A DNA stretch of 64,000 nt from Berkiella sp964606325 (lineage in GTDB: Bacteria > Pseudomonadota > Gammaproteobacteria > Berkiellales > Berkiellaceae), in NCBI GenBank assembly GCA_964606325.1, contig CAZSGE010000007.1, positions 1 to 64,000 of the forward strand, written 5' to 3'. Below the pieces are notes generated by a model. The model did no database searches, was not told the origin of the DNA, and worked only from the letters and a program-made list of their open reading frames with translations. Numbering within the stretch: position 1 is the stretch's first letter; each line of letters opens with the position of its first letter. This document shows positions 43,854 to 52,542 of the stretch, piece after piece. The position numbers and the translations under genes were made by a program.

Positions 43854-45521
43854 ATGCGTATTGGGATAGCTCAATTAAATTATAAAATTGGCGATTTCGC
43901 TGGCAACTTTGCCCAAATTGAAAGTATTCTCAGACAACAAGCTGAAAATGTCGATTTAATTATTTTTTCTGAATTATCACTGAGCGGCTATTATCCTATG
44001 GATTTAATAGACAGCCCTGCTTTTATTAAAACCCAAGATCTTTATTTAACAAAACTAGAAGAACTCACCCATACCTTAGCAATAAGCGTTGTTATTGGCT
44101 TTATTGATAAAAATAAAGGAAAAGGTAAACCCTTTCATAATAGCTTGTGCTTAATTAGTAAAGGAAAACGCCTGTATACTTATCATAAACAGTTACTCCC
44201 CGTTTACGATATTTTTGACGAAGCAAGACACTTTGCCCCGGGAGACAAAGTCGGTACTTTTAAGTTTGAAGACATTAACTTAGGCTTTTTAATTTGTGAA
44301 GATGGCTGGGCAGGCGTTGATAATTATTTATATAATTGCGATCCGGTCAATGACTTGAGCAAACATACTATAGATTTGGTTGTGTGTATTAATGGCTCAC
44401 CGAGCAACATTGGTAAACAAGCACAAAGAATTCACCATTTTTCACCTATTGCAAAACGTTGCCAGGCACCACTTTTATTCACCAATCAAGTCGGCGGTAA
44501 CGACGATATCATATTTGATGGCGCAAGCTTTGCACTGGATGACAAAGGCCAGTTACTAGGTGCCTTAGCACAGTTTGAACCAGGGTTTGCAGCGCTCACG
44601 CTCAATAACAAACAACTTGAATTAGGCTCAGGGTTTTTGCCTTATCAAGCCCCTAGTAATAGCGCGTTGTTTTACCAGCAAACGATCTTAGGATTAAAAG
44701 ATTACGCGCAAAAATGTGGTTTTAACAAAGTCGTGATTGGGGTTTCTGGTGGCATAGACAGCGCCATTACACTGGCGTTGGCAGTAAAAGCCCTTGGCGC
44801 TGAAAATGTCACCGCTATTGCTATGCCTTCGCGCTATTCTTCCCTAGGAAGTGTACAAGATGCCACCGCACTTTGTAACACCTTCAATGTTAAAATGTTC
44901 ACCGTTTCGATTGAAGAAGAATTCGCGCTTGCCTTAGCGCAATTTGAGAAAGTCTTTCATGAAAAACCGATATCTCTAACAGAGCAAAATATTCAAGCGC
45001 GCCTGCGCGGTCGGATTTTAATGGAATATTCCAACCAAACTGGGGCATTGGTGCTATCTACCGGCAATAAAAGTGAATTAAGCGTGGGTTACACGACAAT
45101 TTATGGTGATATGACAGGTGGCTTTAATTTAATTGGCGATCTTTATAAAACACAAGTTTACGAATTATGTCGCTATTTTAACGAGGTAAATCCAAAGCAG
45201 TGTATTCCTGAAAGCATCATTCAAAAAGTGCCTAGCGCAGAACTTGCTCCCAACCAAAAAGATTCCGATTCTTTGCCAATCTATGAATTATTAGATCCAA
45301 TTTTGAAGCTTTATATTGAAGGTAAACTGTTACCCGAAGCAGAATATGAGCAATGCCAGCATCAGGTAAATCAACTCCCTCCTGAAACCATTGCGAGAGT
45401 CCATAGTATGGTGGATAAAGCAGAATTTAAGCGCCGCCAATCGGCACCGATTATTCGAGTACAGCGAAAAGCCTTTGGCATCGGCAGACGCTTGCCTATT
45501 GCAGCAAATTATCCAAAATAA
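43854..45521 (+). CDS. nadE: Glutamine-dependent NAD+ synthetase
   Basis: 555 aa. Residues 1-260 are a nitrilase-type glutaminase with the Glu in IIFSELSLSGYYPMDLI, the Lys in YHKQLLPVYDIFDEARHF and the Cys in GFLICEDGW. From about 285 follows the synthetase with the PP-loop VIGVSGGIDSAITLALAVKA and STGNKSELSVGYTTIYGDM. It amidates NaAD to NAD, using ammonia channelled from glutamine. Ends the operon. Confidence 0.96.
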   Translation: MRIGIAQLNYKIGDFAGNFAQIESILRQQAENVDLIIFSELSLSGYYPMDLIDSPAFIKTQDLYLTKLEELTHTLAISVVIGFIDKNKGKGKPFHNSLCLISKGKRLYTYHKQLLPVYDIFDEARHFAPGDKVGTFKFEDINLGFLICEDGWAGVDNYLYNCDPVNDLSKHTIDLVVCINGSPSNIGKQAQRIHHFSPIAKRCQAPLLFTNQVGGNDDIIFDGASFALDDKGQLLGALAQFEPGFAALTLNNKQLELGSGFLPYQAPSNSALFYQQTILGLKDYAQKCGFNKVVIGVSGGIDSAITLALAVKALGAENVTAIAMPSRYSSLGSVQDATALCNTFNVKMFTVSIEEEFALALAQFEKVFHEKPISLTEQNIQARLRGRILMEYSNQTGALVLSTGNKSELSVGYTTIYGDMTGGFNLIGDLYKTQVYELCRYFNEVNPKQCIPESIIQKVPSAELAPNQKDSDSLPIYELLDPILKLYIEGKLLPEAEYEQCQHQVNQLPPETIARVHSMVDKAEFKRRQSAPIIRVQRKAFGIGRRLPIAANYPK

Positions 45522-45582
45522 CTAGATATGGTAGTAAGTTCTCTTTATAATATGGCTAACCTCATCTAAATAGCGTGTAGTT

Positions 45583-46767
45583 ATGCTAGATCAGCCTGAG
45601 CCTAATAACAAAAAAAAGAAAAGAAAGAAAAAGTCTGATGGCGCTTATCGCCCAGGCACGCGCCGCTCAACGCCGTTAGATGCCAGCGCCTTTACCGTTG
45701 AAAATTTAATGAAATTGAATCAAGCCGCAAGCTCACCTGCTAAGAAAGGTGTGCTGTTAAACTCAACAAGCACTGACGTTCCACTTGAATCCAAATTATT
45801 TACACCAAGAAAGACACGTTTTACACAATTGCTTTCACCCAGCAAAGTGACACTTTCTACCCCCCAAAAAGGGCCCTTAACAAGCCATGTCACAACACCT
45901 AAAGGAAGTAAATTACGCCCTTCGCGGATGATTGAATGTGATGATGGTACTTGTGTGCTGTTTTTATCAGAAAATAAGATAAACGATGATTCTCTCATCA
46001 TACCTCCCAAGCCTTCGAATTGGCTTAAAACTAGCCCTATTCCTAAAGCACAACTCAATGGCTTGATTGATGTAGAAATTACTCAAAAAAGCATTCAAGC
46101 AACACAAGCGCTCATTCGGGCGCGTAAAAAACAAGGCCTCCCGGCACGTATAAAATCTCAAAATGAAGTTATGAATATGCCGGCCAATCAGGCACTTAAA
46201 AATGCAGGCATTAAAGCTGAGCCTAATACCATGCACTGGGTGCATTTTATTTCTCATATGTTTATTGGAGATAAAAGCCAAACCGTTGAAAATTTAGGCT
46301 TAGGAACAAAATATGCCAATATGGCAATGGAACTCGTGAACCCTGCGATTCAAAGACTTTTGAACAAAAAGAACGCATATCCTGCTATCTATTTAAGTAT
46401 CATTCCTGAGTTCGTGCCCGGTTATGAATCGATACGTCTGTTAAAAAGTCTCACCATGGTGATTAAAGATGCCAAGGGGGATACTTACAAGCATAAAGCA
46501 TCGGTTAAATTTAATATGTTATCTTTGCAAAAAGTGTGCTTATCAGATGTACAACCCATTAAAAAATTCATTATGAAAAAATTTGCTAATCACGAAGTAA
46601 AAAGCAAAGAAAATGATGAATTTTTATTGAATATTTCACCGCCTCCCATTTTAACTTTAAAGCACATCGCTATGCAAAAATGTGAGCCGCTGTCTTCTAT
46701 ACAATCTCACCAACCCACTTTAATCGTTAAAAAGTCGAAAAATCCGAAAAAGCTAAACCTAAATTGA
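45583..46767 (+). CDS. Uncharacterised protein with polylysine N-terminus, possible nucleomodulin
   Basis: 394 aa, no sure family. Residues 10-17 are KKKKRKKK, like a nuclear signal. Residues 20-135 are low in structure, with S, T, P and K. The second half is folded: MHWVHFISHMFIGDKSQT, then NLGLGTKYANMAMELVNPAI, which recalls HNH-like or other non-specific nuclease cores where a His-containing strand is followed by NLVxGTxxAN. The nuclease idea rests on pattern only. No signal peptide or membrane span. It is a single gene between nadE and the cystathionine genes. Confidence 0.65.
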   Translation: MLDQPEPNNKKKKRKKKSDGAYRPGTRRSTPLDASAFTVENLMKLNQAASSPAKKGVLLNSTSTDVPLESKLFTPRKTRFTQLLSPSKVTLSTPQKGPLTSHVTTPKGSKLRPSRMIECDDGTCVLFLSENKINDDSLIIPPKPSNWLKTSPIPKAQLNGLIDVEITQKSIQATQALIRARKKQGLPARIKSQNEVMNMPANQALKNAGIKAEPNTMHWVHFISHMFIGDKSQTVENLGLGTKYANMAMELVNPAIQRLLNKKNAYPAIYLSIIPEFVPGYESIRLLKSLTMVIKDAKGDTYKHKASVKFNMLSLQKVCLSDVQPIKKFIMKKFANHEVKSKENDEFLLNISPPPILTLKHIAMQKCEPLSSIQSHQPTLIVKKSKNPKKLNLN

Positions 46768-46861
46768 GGCTTACTGTTTTTTTCTTCAACGCTGGTTTGG
46801 GGGTTAATTCAATTTCTTGCTATACCTTTATATATACCTTGTTAGCCTTGTCGGATAAAAA

Positions 46862-47839
46862 ATGGCTTATTCAGAGAATATATTACAATGTATCGGCAAC
46901 ACCCCCTTAGTGAAATTAAACCGCGTTGTCGATAACAATGCGGCAACCGTATTAGTTAAATGTGAATTTATGAATCCAGGCGGATCAATAAAAGATCGCA
47001 TGGCACTTTACCTTGTTGAGCAAGCAGAAAAAAAGGGGCTGCTTAAAAAAGGCGGCGTGATTGTTGAAAACACCTCAGGTAATACCGGCCTTGCACTTGC
47101 CATGATTGCCGCCGTCAAAGGCTATCGCTGCATTTTTACTTTACCTGATAAAATGAGCTTAGAAAAAATCAATTCTCTGAAAGCTTATGGCGCCCAAGTG
47201 GTTGTAACCCCAACGGATGTGCCAGGTGATTCACCAGAACATTATGTCAATCGCGCCAAGCAAATTGCCAAAGAAACTCCTGGTTCATTTTATGTTAATC
47301 AATATCACAATCAAGATAATATCGCCGCGCATTATCACTCCACTGCGCCTGAAATTTGGCGCCAAACTGCAGGTAAATTCGATGCTTTTGTGGCAGGCAC
47401 TGGTACGGGTGGCACGATTTCAGGAGTGGGCCGTTTTATTAAAGAACAAAATAAAAACATTAAAATTGTCGGTGCCGATCCCATCGGAAGTGTACATTTT
47501 GATTATTTCTATACACACAAATTAGTAGAACCACATGTTTATAAAGTCGAAGGTATTGGCGAAGATATATTATGCGAGGCCTTAGATTTCTCTGTTGTTG
47601 ACGAGATGCGACAAACGAATGATAATCAAACTTTTGCCATGGCAAGACGATTGGTGAGAGAAGAGGGTTTATTTTGTGGTGGTTCTTCTGGTGCCATTGT
47701 GCATGTTGCTTGTGAATTAGCCAAAGAATTGGGCCCCGGAAAAACAGTGGTGACCGTGCTCACCGATTCAGGTTCACGCTATATTTCAAAATTTCTAAAT
47801 GATACATGGATGCAAGAAAACGGATTTTCAAATGAATAA
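46862..47839 (+). CDS. Cystathionine beta-synthase (cysteine synthase family)
   Basis: 325 aa PLP enzyme. The PLP lysine lies in NPGGSIKDRMALYLVEQA near residue 42, with ENTSGNTGLALAMIA and AGTGTGGTISGVGRF. KVEGIGEDILCEALDF is closer to cystathionine beta-synthase than to CysK. No C-terminal CBS regulatory domain. It overlaps the gamma-lyase gene by 8 bases, so both make cysteine from homocysteine by reverse transsulfuration. Confidence 0.9.
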   Translation: MAYSENILQCIGNTPLVKLNRVVDNNAATVLVKCEFMNPGGSIKDRMALYLVEQAEKKGLLKKGGVIVENTSGNTGLALAMIAAVKGYRCIFTLPDKMSLEKINSLKAYGAQVVVTPTDVPGDSPEHYVNRAKQIAKETPGSFYVNQYHNQDNIAAHYHSTAPEIWRQTAGKFDAFVAGTGTGGTISGVGRFIKEQNKNIKIVGADPIGSVHFDYFYTHKLVEPHVYKVEGIGEDILCEALDFSVVDEMRQTNDNQTFAMARRLVREEGLFCGGSSGAIVHVACELAKELGPGKTVVTVLTDSGSRYISKFLNDTWMQENGFSNE

Positions 47840-48995
47840 AAAAGACAAACCCTTACAATTTGCGACCAAAGCCATTCATGCCGGATTTGAATATGATGAA
47901 ACGGGTAGCGTTATGCCTCCCATTTATCTTACTTCTACTTACAAACAAATTATACCCGCACATCCTGTTGGCAAGTATGAATATTCCAGAACGGCCAACC
48001 CCACTAGAGATGTGCTACAAGCCAATTTGGCTGCCCTGGAAAACGGCAGATATGGATTTTGTTTTGCCTCTGGCTGCGGCGCGCTGAATACGCTATTGCA
48101 ATTACTAACACCCGGCGATCATGTTATTGTCTCAGATGATGTTTATGGCGGCACTTTGCGCTTATTGGCGAATGTGTTTTCTACTTGGGGTATTACCTAT
48201 ACCCAATGTGACATGGCCAATACCGCTGCTTTTAAAAAAGCCTACACTGATAAAACAAAACTGGTATGGCTAGAAACGCCTTCTAATCCTTTGCTCAAAG
48301 TGATTGATATTGCCGCCTTGTGTGAAATCAATAAAAAGAAGAAAAATGGTGCTTTAGTGGCCGTCGATAACACGTTTGCCACTCCCTACTTACAGATGCC
48401 ACTCGAATTAGGTGCTGATATTGTATGCCATTCCACCACTAAATACATTGGTGGGCATTCTGATGTGGTGGGGGGCGCTCTAATATTAAACGATGAGGCA
48501 CTCGCACAGAAAATGTCTTATCTGCAAAATGCCACGGGTAGCGTGCCAAGCCCCATGGATTGCTTTTTGCTCATTCGCTCTATTAAAACCCTGCATGTGC
48601 GAATGCAAGCGCATTGCCACAATGCGATGCATATTGCGAATGTTCTCAAAAGCCATCCTAAAGTTAAACAGGTATTTTATCCTGGTTTACCAGAGCATCC
48701 ACAACATCACATAGCCGCGCGTCAAATGAAAGGCTTTGGCGGTATGATAAGCGTTGATTTAAAAGGCGATGCCGAATTTATCAATCGCTTTTTCAAACGT
48801 TTACAAATCTTTACCCTGGCAGAATCCTTAGGGGGGGTTGAATCGCTGATTGGCAATCCTGCCATGATGACGCATGCCGCCATTCCCAAAGCGCACCGTC
48901 AAAAAATAGGGATCACGGATTCTTTAGTGCGCTTATCTGTAGGTATAGAAGATGTAGGTGATTTAATTGATGATTTGATGCAAGCTTTAGCATAA
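47832..48995 (+). CDS. Cystathionine gamma-lyase/synthase
   Basis: 387 aa from the ATG at 47832; a longer frame from 47799 lies inside the previous gene. Cys/Met-metabolism PLP fold: KYEYSRTANPTRDVLQANLA, the PLP lysine in CHSTTKYIGGHSDVVGGALI near residue 200, and AESLGGVESLIGNPAMMTHA. It would split cystathionine to cysteine and 2-oxobutyrate. The gamma-synthase role is possible by sequence, but the pairing with a beta-synthase favours the lyase. Confidence 0.92.
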   Translation: MNKKDKPLQFATKAIHAGFEYDETGSVMPPIYLTSTYKQIIPAHPVGKYEYSRTANPTRDVLQANLAALENGRYGFCFASGCGALNTLLQLLTPGDHVIVSDDVYGGTLRLLANVFSTWGITYTQCDMANTAAFKKAYTDKTKLVWLETPSNPLLKVIDIAALCEINKKKKNGALVAVDNTFATPYLQMPLELGADIVCHSTTKYIGGHSDVVGGALILNDEALAQKMSYLQNATGSVPSPMDCFLLIRSIKTLHVRMQAHCHNAMHIANVLKSHPKVKQVFYPGLPEHPQHHIAARQMKGFGGMISVDLKGDAEFINRFFKRLQIFTLAESLGGVESLIGNPAMMTHAAIPKAHRQKIGITDSLVRLSVGIEDVGDLIDDLMQALA

Positions 48996-49160
48996 ATTTT
49001 TGCTGCTGATGGTACTGCACATAAAAAAATCAGCTATTTAACCAAATATAGGCTAGAGCCTACCTCTTGTCGGAAAAAGATAACACATAGTCTGCTTCTT
49101 AACTATTTTCGAAAAGATTTTAAGTATGATGATTTTAATTTAAAAATATAGGAAATTATC

Positions 49161-50063
49161 ATGCTTTTGTCGGTTGAATTATCCACTAAAAGAAAATTTA
49201 CCTTTACGCCTAAGTTTGAAAGAGATTCAACTTGTCAGCTTTATGACACAAGTGACAGGCTACTTTTAAATCACTACTACAATCATAAAAAATTAAAACC
49301 TGAGCTAGAATATATCTCTCTACTTCAACCAGAATTTTACCCCGAATTATTATCTGAATCCTTTCTTAAAAAACATTATCTTGATAAAGATCAAAGAAAA
49401 GAATACGAAGTCGATTGTACAGGAGAACAATTCCTTAATTCAGAAGGGTACCCTTTACAAGGAGAGTACATATATGGGCTATTACCAGACAATCGACTTT
49501 ACTGCGCTCCGTGTAGAAAAGAATATTCCAATGATTTTATCATTAGAAATCATTCACATCTCGTCGCCGGATTACCCGTACTGGCTGCTGGTCATGCCTA
49601 CTTTTCTAAAGGAAAACTAATAACGCTAAGTAATAATAGTGGTCATTACAAACCATCTACACAAAAAATGTTGCAAGCCCTCACTTGGTTTAATCAAAAA
49701 TCTGATTCGGCATTTTTATACGAAGACCATTCAGGATTTGACTTAAAAAAAGATCATTATGGAATTAAACATTATCGCGTGAAAGATGTATTAGCATCTC
49801 TTAGTAATTTAGAAAATCAGGCACTTACCCAGGATCAAATATTAGAATTTATCAGAGAGAACACCCATACTTTAGAAAGGCTGGAAGCCAAACTCGCTAA
49901 AGAAGTGCCAAATGGGCCAACAGGATATGAAAGAAGTATTGCACAGGCGCCTTCAGAATTTCCTCCCGAAATTCAGTTAATGATTGATTACACAGGCTTG
50001 AATAAAGACCCGAATCACAGCCGTTTTAACCGATTTAAAGATAAGAAGATGTCTTGCCAATAG
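49161..50063 (+). CDS. Uncharacterised 300-aa protein
   Basis: Not recognised. It has no signal peptide or membrane segment. The N-terminal half is polar with many Tyr, Leu and His (LLLNHYYNHKKLKPELEYIS). The segment RNHSHLVAGLPVLAAGHAYF and KLITLSNNSGHYKPSTQKML in the middle looks like a small alpha/beta domain with conserved-looking His and Ser. The C-terminus is charged. It stands alone. A similar isolated layout is seen for the 481-aa protein at 7453, but no shared domain can be shown. Confidence 0.65.
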   Translation: MLLSVELSTKRKFTFTPKFERDSTCQLYDTSDRLLLNHYYNHKKLKPELEYISLLQPEFYPELLSESFLKKHYLDKDQRKEYEVDCTGEQFLNSEGYPLQGEYIYGLLPDNRLYCAPCRKEYSNDFIIRNHSHLVAGLPVLAAGHAYFSKGKLITLSNNSGHYKPSTQKMLQALTWFNQKSDSAFLYEDHSGFDLKKDHYGIKHYRVKDVLASLSNLENQALTQDQILEFIRENTHTLERLEAKLAKEVPNGPTGYERSIAQAPSEFPPEIQLMIDYTGLNKDPNHSRFNRFKDKKMSCQ

Positions 50064-50198
50064 ATTGCCCCCTATTCATTCCCACGCAAAAGGTTATTCT
50101 AAAATAGGTGCTAGTACACTTAACATGTGCAAGATGCTTCCTTACCTAGGAAATATCTTGCACTGCAACTATTAAAATCGTCAATTTTTTGATTAATT

Positions 50199-50215
50199 CT
50201 GTCATTTTTTGACAG
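50199..50215 (+). promoter_or_regulatory. Inverted repeat upstream of the AbiE pair, candidate autoregulatory operator
   Basis: CTGTCA-TTTTT-TGACAG, a perfect 6-base inverted repeat, ends 8 bases before the TATAAT at 50224-50229. A related half (GTCAATTTTTTGA) lies 20 bases upstream at 50180-50192. AbiEi antitoxins repress their own promoter through inverted repeats, so this position fits. Confidence 0.45.
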
Positions 50216-50223
50216 TTTTAAGC

Positions 50224-50229
50224 TATAAT
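50224..50229 (+). promoter_or_regulatory. -10 element of abiEi, message probably leaderless
   Basis: A perfect TATAAT whose last base is six bases from the ATG at 50236. Transcription would start at or next to the start codon. No Shine-Dalgarno sequence is visible and no well-spaced -35 exists (TTGACA is only nine bases away). Confidence 0.45.
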
Positions 50230-50235
50230 TTAATA

Positions 50236-50862
50236 ATGACTAGCCAATTAGAGAAAAAGTTACGGACTTTTAAATCAGCCTATGTAACCTATGCTGATTT
50301 ATGCACTTTATTGCCCACCTCTGAAGATGCGCGATTTTCGCAAATTAAGCGTGCCTTAAAAGAAGGTTATCTCGTGCGCCTTCGTAAAGGGTTGTACCGT
50401 CAAGGGCAATACCTAAATAAGGATAAACCACACTCTTTTGAAATGTCACAATACATCCATTGGCCCTCCTACGTTAGCTTAGAATCTGCCTTGTCATATC
50501 ATGAGCTTATTCCTGAAGCTGTTTACGGGACGACCAGTGTTACCACCACACGATCACTACAGTATCAAAACGAATTTGGTGTTTTTAGCTATAGGACTTT
50601 ACCAAAAAAGAATTTTTTCATGGGGGTTACCAGAGTAGTAGAACACCAAAATATTTTTATGATTGCCACGCCTTGGAAAGCAATCACGGATTATTTGTAT
50701 TGCTATAAGAAAGATTGGACTACACTGGCTCCTTTTAATGAAAGCTTACGAATTGAATTATCAGAATTGCCACAATTATCCAGCGATTTTGCAAATGCAT
50801 TAGGGGCATATTACAATAGCAAAAGAATTCATACATTTCTAAAAAACGTGACAAAGAGTTAG
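50236..50862 (+). CDS. abiEi: AbiEi-type antitoxin/transcriptional regulator
   Basis: 208 aa from the ATG at 50236; a TTG at 50209 would place the start inside the promoter repeat. The N-terminal winged helix (YADLCTLLPTSEDARFSQIK, RALKEGYLVRLRKGLYR) is followed by the AbiEi antitoxin domain (YVSLESALSYHELIPEAVYG, FMIATPWKAITDYLY). It represses the operon and counters the toxin of the next gene, two bases downstream. AbiE systems are type IV toxin-antitoxin pairs that can give phage abortive infection. Confidence 0.88.
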   Translation: MTSQLEKKLRTFKSAYVTYADLCTLLPTSEDARFSQIKRALKEGYLVRLRKGLYRQGQYLNKDKPHSFEMSQYIHWPSYVSLESALSYHELIPEAVYGTTSVTTTRSLQYQNEFGVFSYRTLPKKNFFMGVTRVVEHQNIFMIATPWKAITDYLYCYKKDWTTLAPFNESLRIELSELPQLSSDFANALGAYYNSKRIHTFLKNVTKS

Positions 50863-50863
50863 C

Positions 50864-51706
50864 ATGGACATTGAAGTCGTTCAACAACGCTTAGACAGTT
50901 ATCATTGCAAAACCCGCCAAGATGAGCATAATGCCTTAAAGGAAATTACCCAAGAAATAGCTTTGATGGCTTTGTCTAAAACCGATTTCTTCAAGGTAGC
51001 TGAATTTCATGGTGGAACCGCTTTAAGGATTTTACATAGCTTACAACGTTTTTCGGAAGATTTAGATTTTGCTCTCTTAGCACCAAATGCGGATTTTGAT
51101 TTAAATCATTATCTTTTTCATGTATCTGAAGAGTTTGAAGCTTTTGGTTATAAAATCAACATTTCAGATAGAAGCGACGTTCAAAAAACTGTTCAGAAGC
51201 AATTTCTAAAAGTGGATTCACTTGGAAAGATGCTCACAGTGCAATATCCCATGACACGATCAGATAGACAAATCAAAATTAAGTTTGAAGTTGACACCAA
51301 TCCACCTACAGGCGCAAATACTGAAATTAAATTTTTACTGTTTCCCATACCCTTTAGCGTATTAGCAAAAGATTTACCAAGTTCATTTGCCGGCAAAATT
51401 CATGCGCTATTATGCCGTAAATATAACAAAGGCAGAGATTGGTATGATTTCATTTGGTATATGCAAAACAGGGTTCCTGTCAATTATGAATTGCTAGCCA
51501 ATGCTTTAAAACAAGTAGGCCCGTGGCAGGACCAGGGACTATCAATCGATCGTAAATGGCTAGTAGAACAATTTAAAGTCAAAATTAATTCAATTGATTG
51601 GGAAATGTTAAAAAATGATGTAAAACCTCTCCTTAAACCCTCTGATTTAGCTGGATTGGCATTGTGGAAGGCAGAATTTTTTCTTGAGTTAGCAAAAAAG
51701 ATCTGA
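50864..51706 (+). CDS. abiEii: AbiEii-type nucleotidyltransferase toxin
   Basis: 280 aa. The nucleotidyltransferase core is FHGGTALRILHSLQRFSEDL followed by DFAL: the GGTALR loop and the RFSEDLDF acidic pair bind metal and nucleotide. Later motifs are KIKFEVDTNPP and SSFAGKIHALLCRKYNKGRD. The toxin would halt growth unless countered. It starts one base after the abiEi stop. All key residues look intact, so the pair is probably functional. Confidence 0.9.
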   Translation: MDIEVVQQRLDSYHCKTRQDEHNALKEITQEIALMALSKTDFFKVAEFHGGTALRILHSLQRFSEDLDFALLAPNADFDLNHYLFHVSEEFEAFGYKINISDRSDVQKTVQKQFLKVDSLGKMLTVQYPMTRSDRQIKIKFEVDTNPPTGANTEIKFLLFPIPFSVLAKDLPSSFAGKIHALLCRKYNKGRDWYDFIWYMQNRVPVNYELLANALKQVGPWQDQGLSIDRKWLVEQFKVKINSIDWEMLKNDVKPLLKPSDLAGLALWKAEFFLELAKKI

Positions 51707-51712
51707 ATTAGC

Positions 51713-51826
51713 TTATTTTTTTGCTTTGATAGCACTATTCACATCCTGGATATGTGCTTGATATGCCCTATCAGTGTATCGACCTAAACTTTCTTTTAAT
51801 CGTTCAAGATTCTGTGCCAGCAACAT
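51713..51826 (-). pseudogene. Small ORF, possibly the end of a lost gene
   Basis: 37 codons on the minus strand, starting MLLAQNLERLKESLGRY. The composition is coding-like (amphipathic helix, charged end), and the frame stays open for 12 more codons upstream through the 51835-51860 hairpin. No partner or domain recognised. It abuts the toxin gene, so it may be a remnant of a mobile-element gene; it could also be chance. Confidence 0.25.
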
Positions 51827-51834
51827 CGATTTAA

Positions 51835-51860
51835 TCAAAGCCCCCCTCTTTGGGCTTTGA
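51835..51860. terminator. Hairpin between the AbiE pair and the next gene
   Basis: TCAAAGCCC and GGGCTTTGA form a 9-bp perfect stem with an 8-base loop. No clear T-run follows on either strand, so it is a terminator-like hairpin only. Confidence 0.5.
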
Positions 51861-51946
51861 TATCAAATCTTTGTACTTTTCGCATTCCTATTTAAGGGTT
51901 AAACTAAATGTACATAGGTATGCACTGGTAACAGGATTCAAAGAAA

Positions 51947-52462
51947 ATGTTAACAAAACACAGTGGACTGGTATTATGTATACTGTCCTTATTTTCAACT
52001 TCTGTTCTAGCTCAAACAGAAGCAAAATTAATCCTAAAATCTTTTAAAACAGAACAATCACAAGAAAAAAGTGGTGACGAGCTTTATATCAGCGTCACTG
52101 AATATACTAAGAATCATTCCCCTAGTTATTATCAAGTACCAGCATTCCCTGCTCACTGGCTATCAGAGCATATTGGCAAAGTGAATAATGCGATTATCTG
52201 GAAAAAAGACATTACTAAATGTGAAGACGTCGATCTGATGATAACGTTAGTTGAAGAAGATCTACTTCCTTGGAACGTTGACGATTCATTAGGCTCTTTG
52301 AAACTTAAACTTACCTGCCAAAATGATAAACTACAAGGCGAGTGGATCATTCCTAACGCCAATGCCGTGAGTAAAAGCACCGAAAAGAATGCTTTTCAAT
52401 TTACGGGGGATAGCGGCAGATATGATATCCAATTTAATCTTGAGAACATCACGACCCCATAA
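51947..52462 (+). CDS. Secreted protein of unknown function
   Basis: 171 aa. A signal peptide is clear (MLTKHSGLVLCILSLFSTSV, ending VLAQ), giving a mature protein of about 148 residues. The mature part is mixed beta-like and polar. Two cysteines, in ITKCEDVDL and LKLTCQND, could form a disulfide in the periplasm. No family recognised. It precedes another secreted protein by 80 bases and could share its transcript. Confidence 0.75.
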   Translation: MLTKHSGLVLCILSLFSTSVLAQTEAKLILKSFKTEQSQEKSGDELYISVTEYTKNHSPSYYQVPAFPAHWLSEHIGKVNNAIIWKKDITKCEDVDLMITLVEEDLLPWNVDDSLGSLKLKLTCQNDKLQGEWIIPNANAVSKSTEKNAFQFTGDSGRYDIQFNLENITTP

Positions 52463-52542
52463 GCTGCACAAACTCAAGATGACTGTGACTTATGCGCATC
52501 TAGGATAATAAAGTATTCCTCTTTTTTTAATGGACTAAAAAA

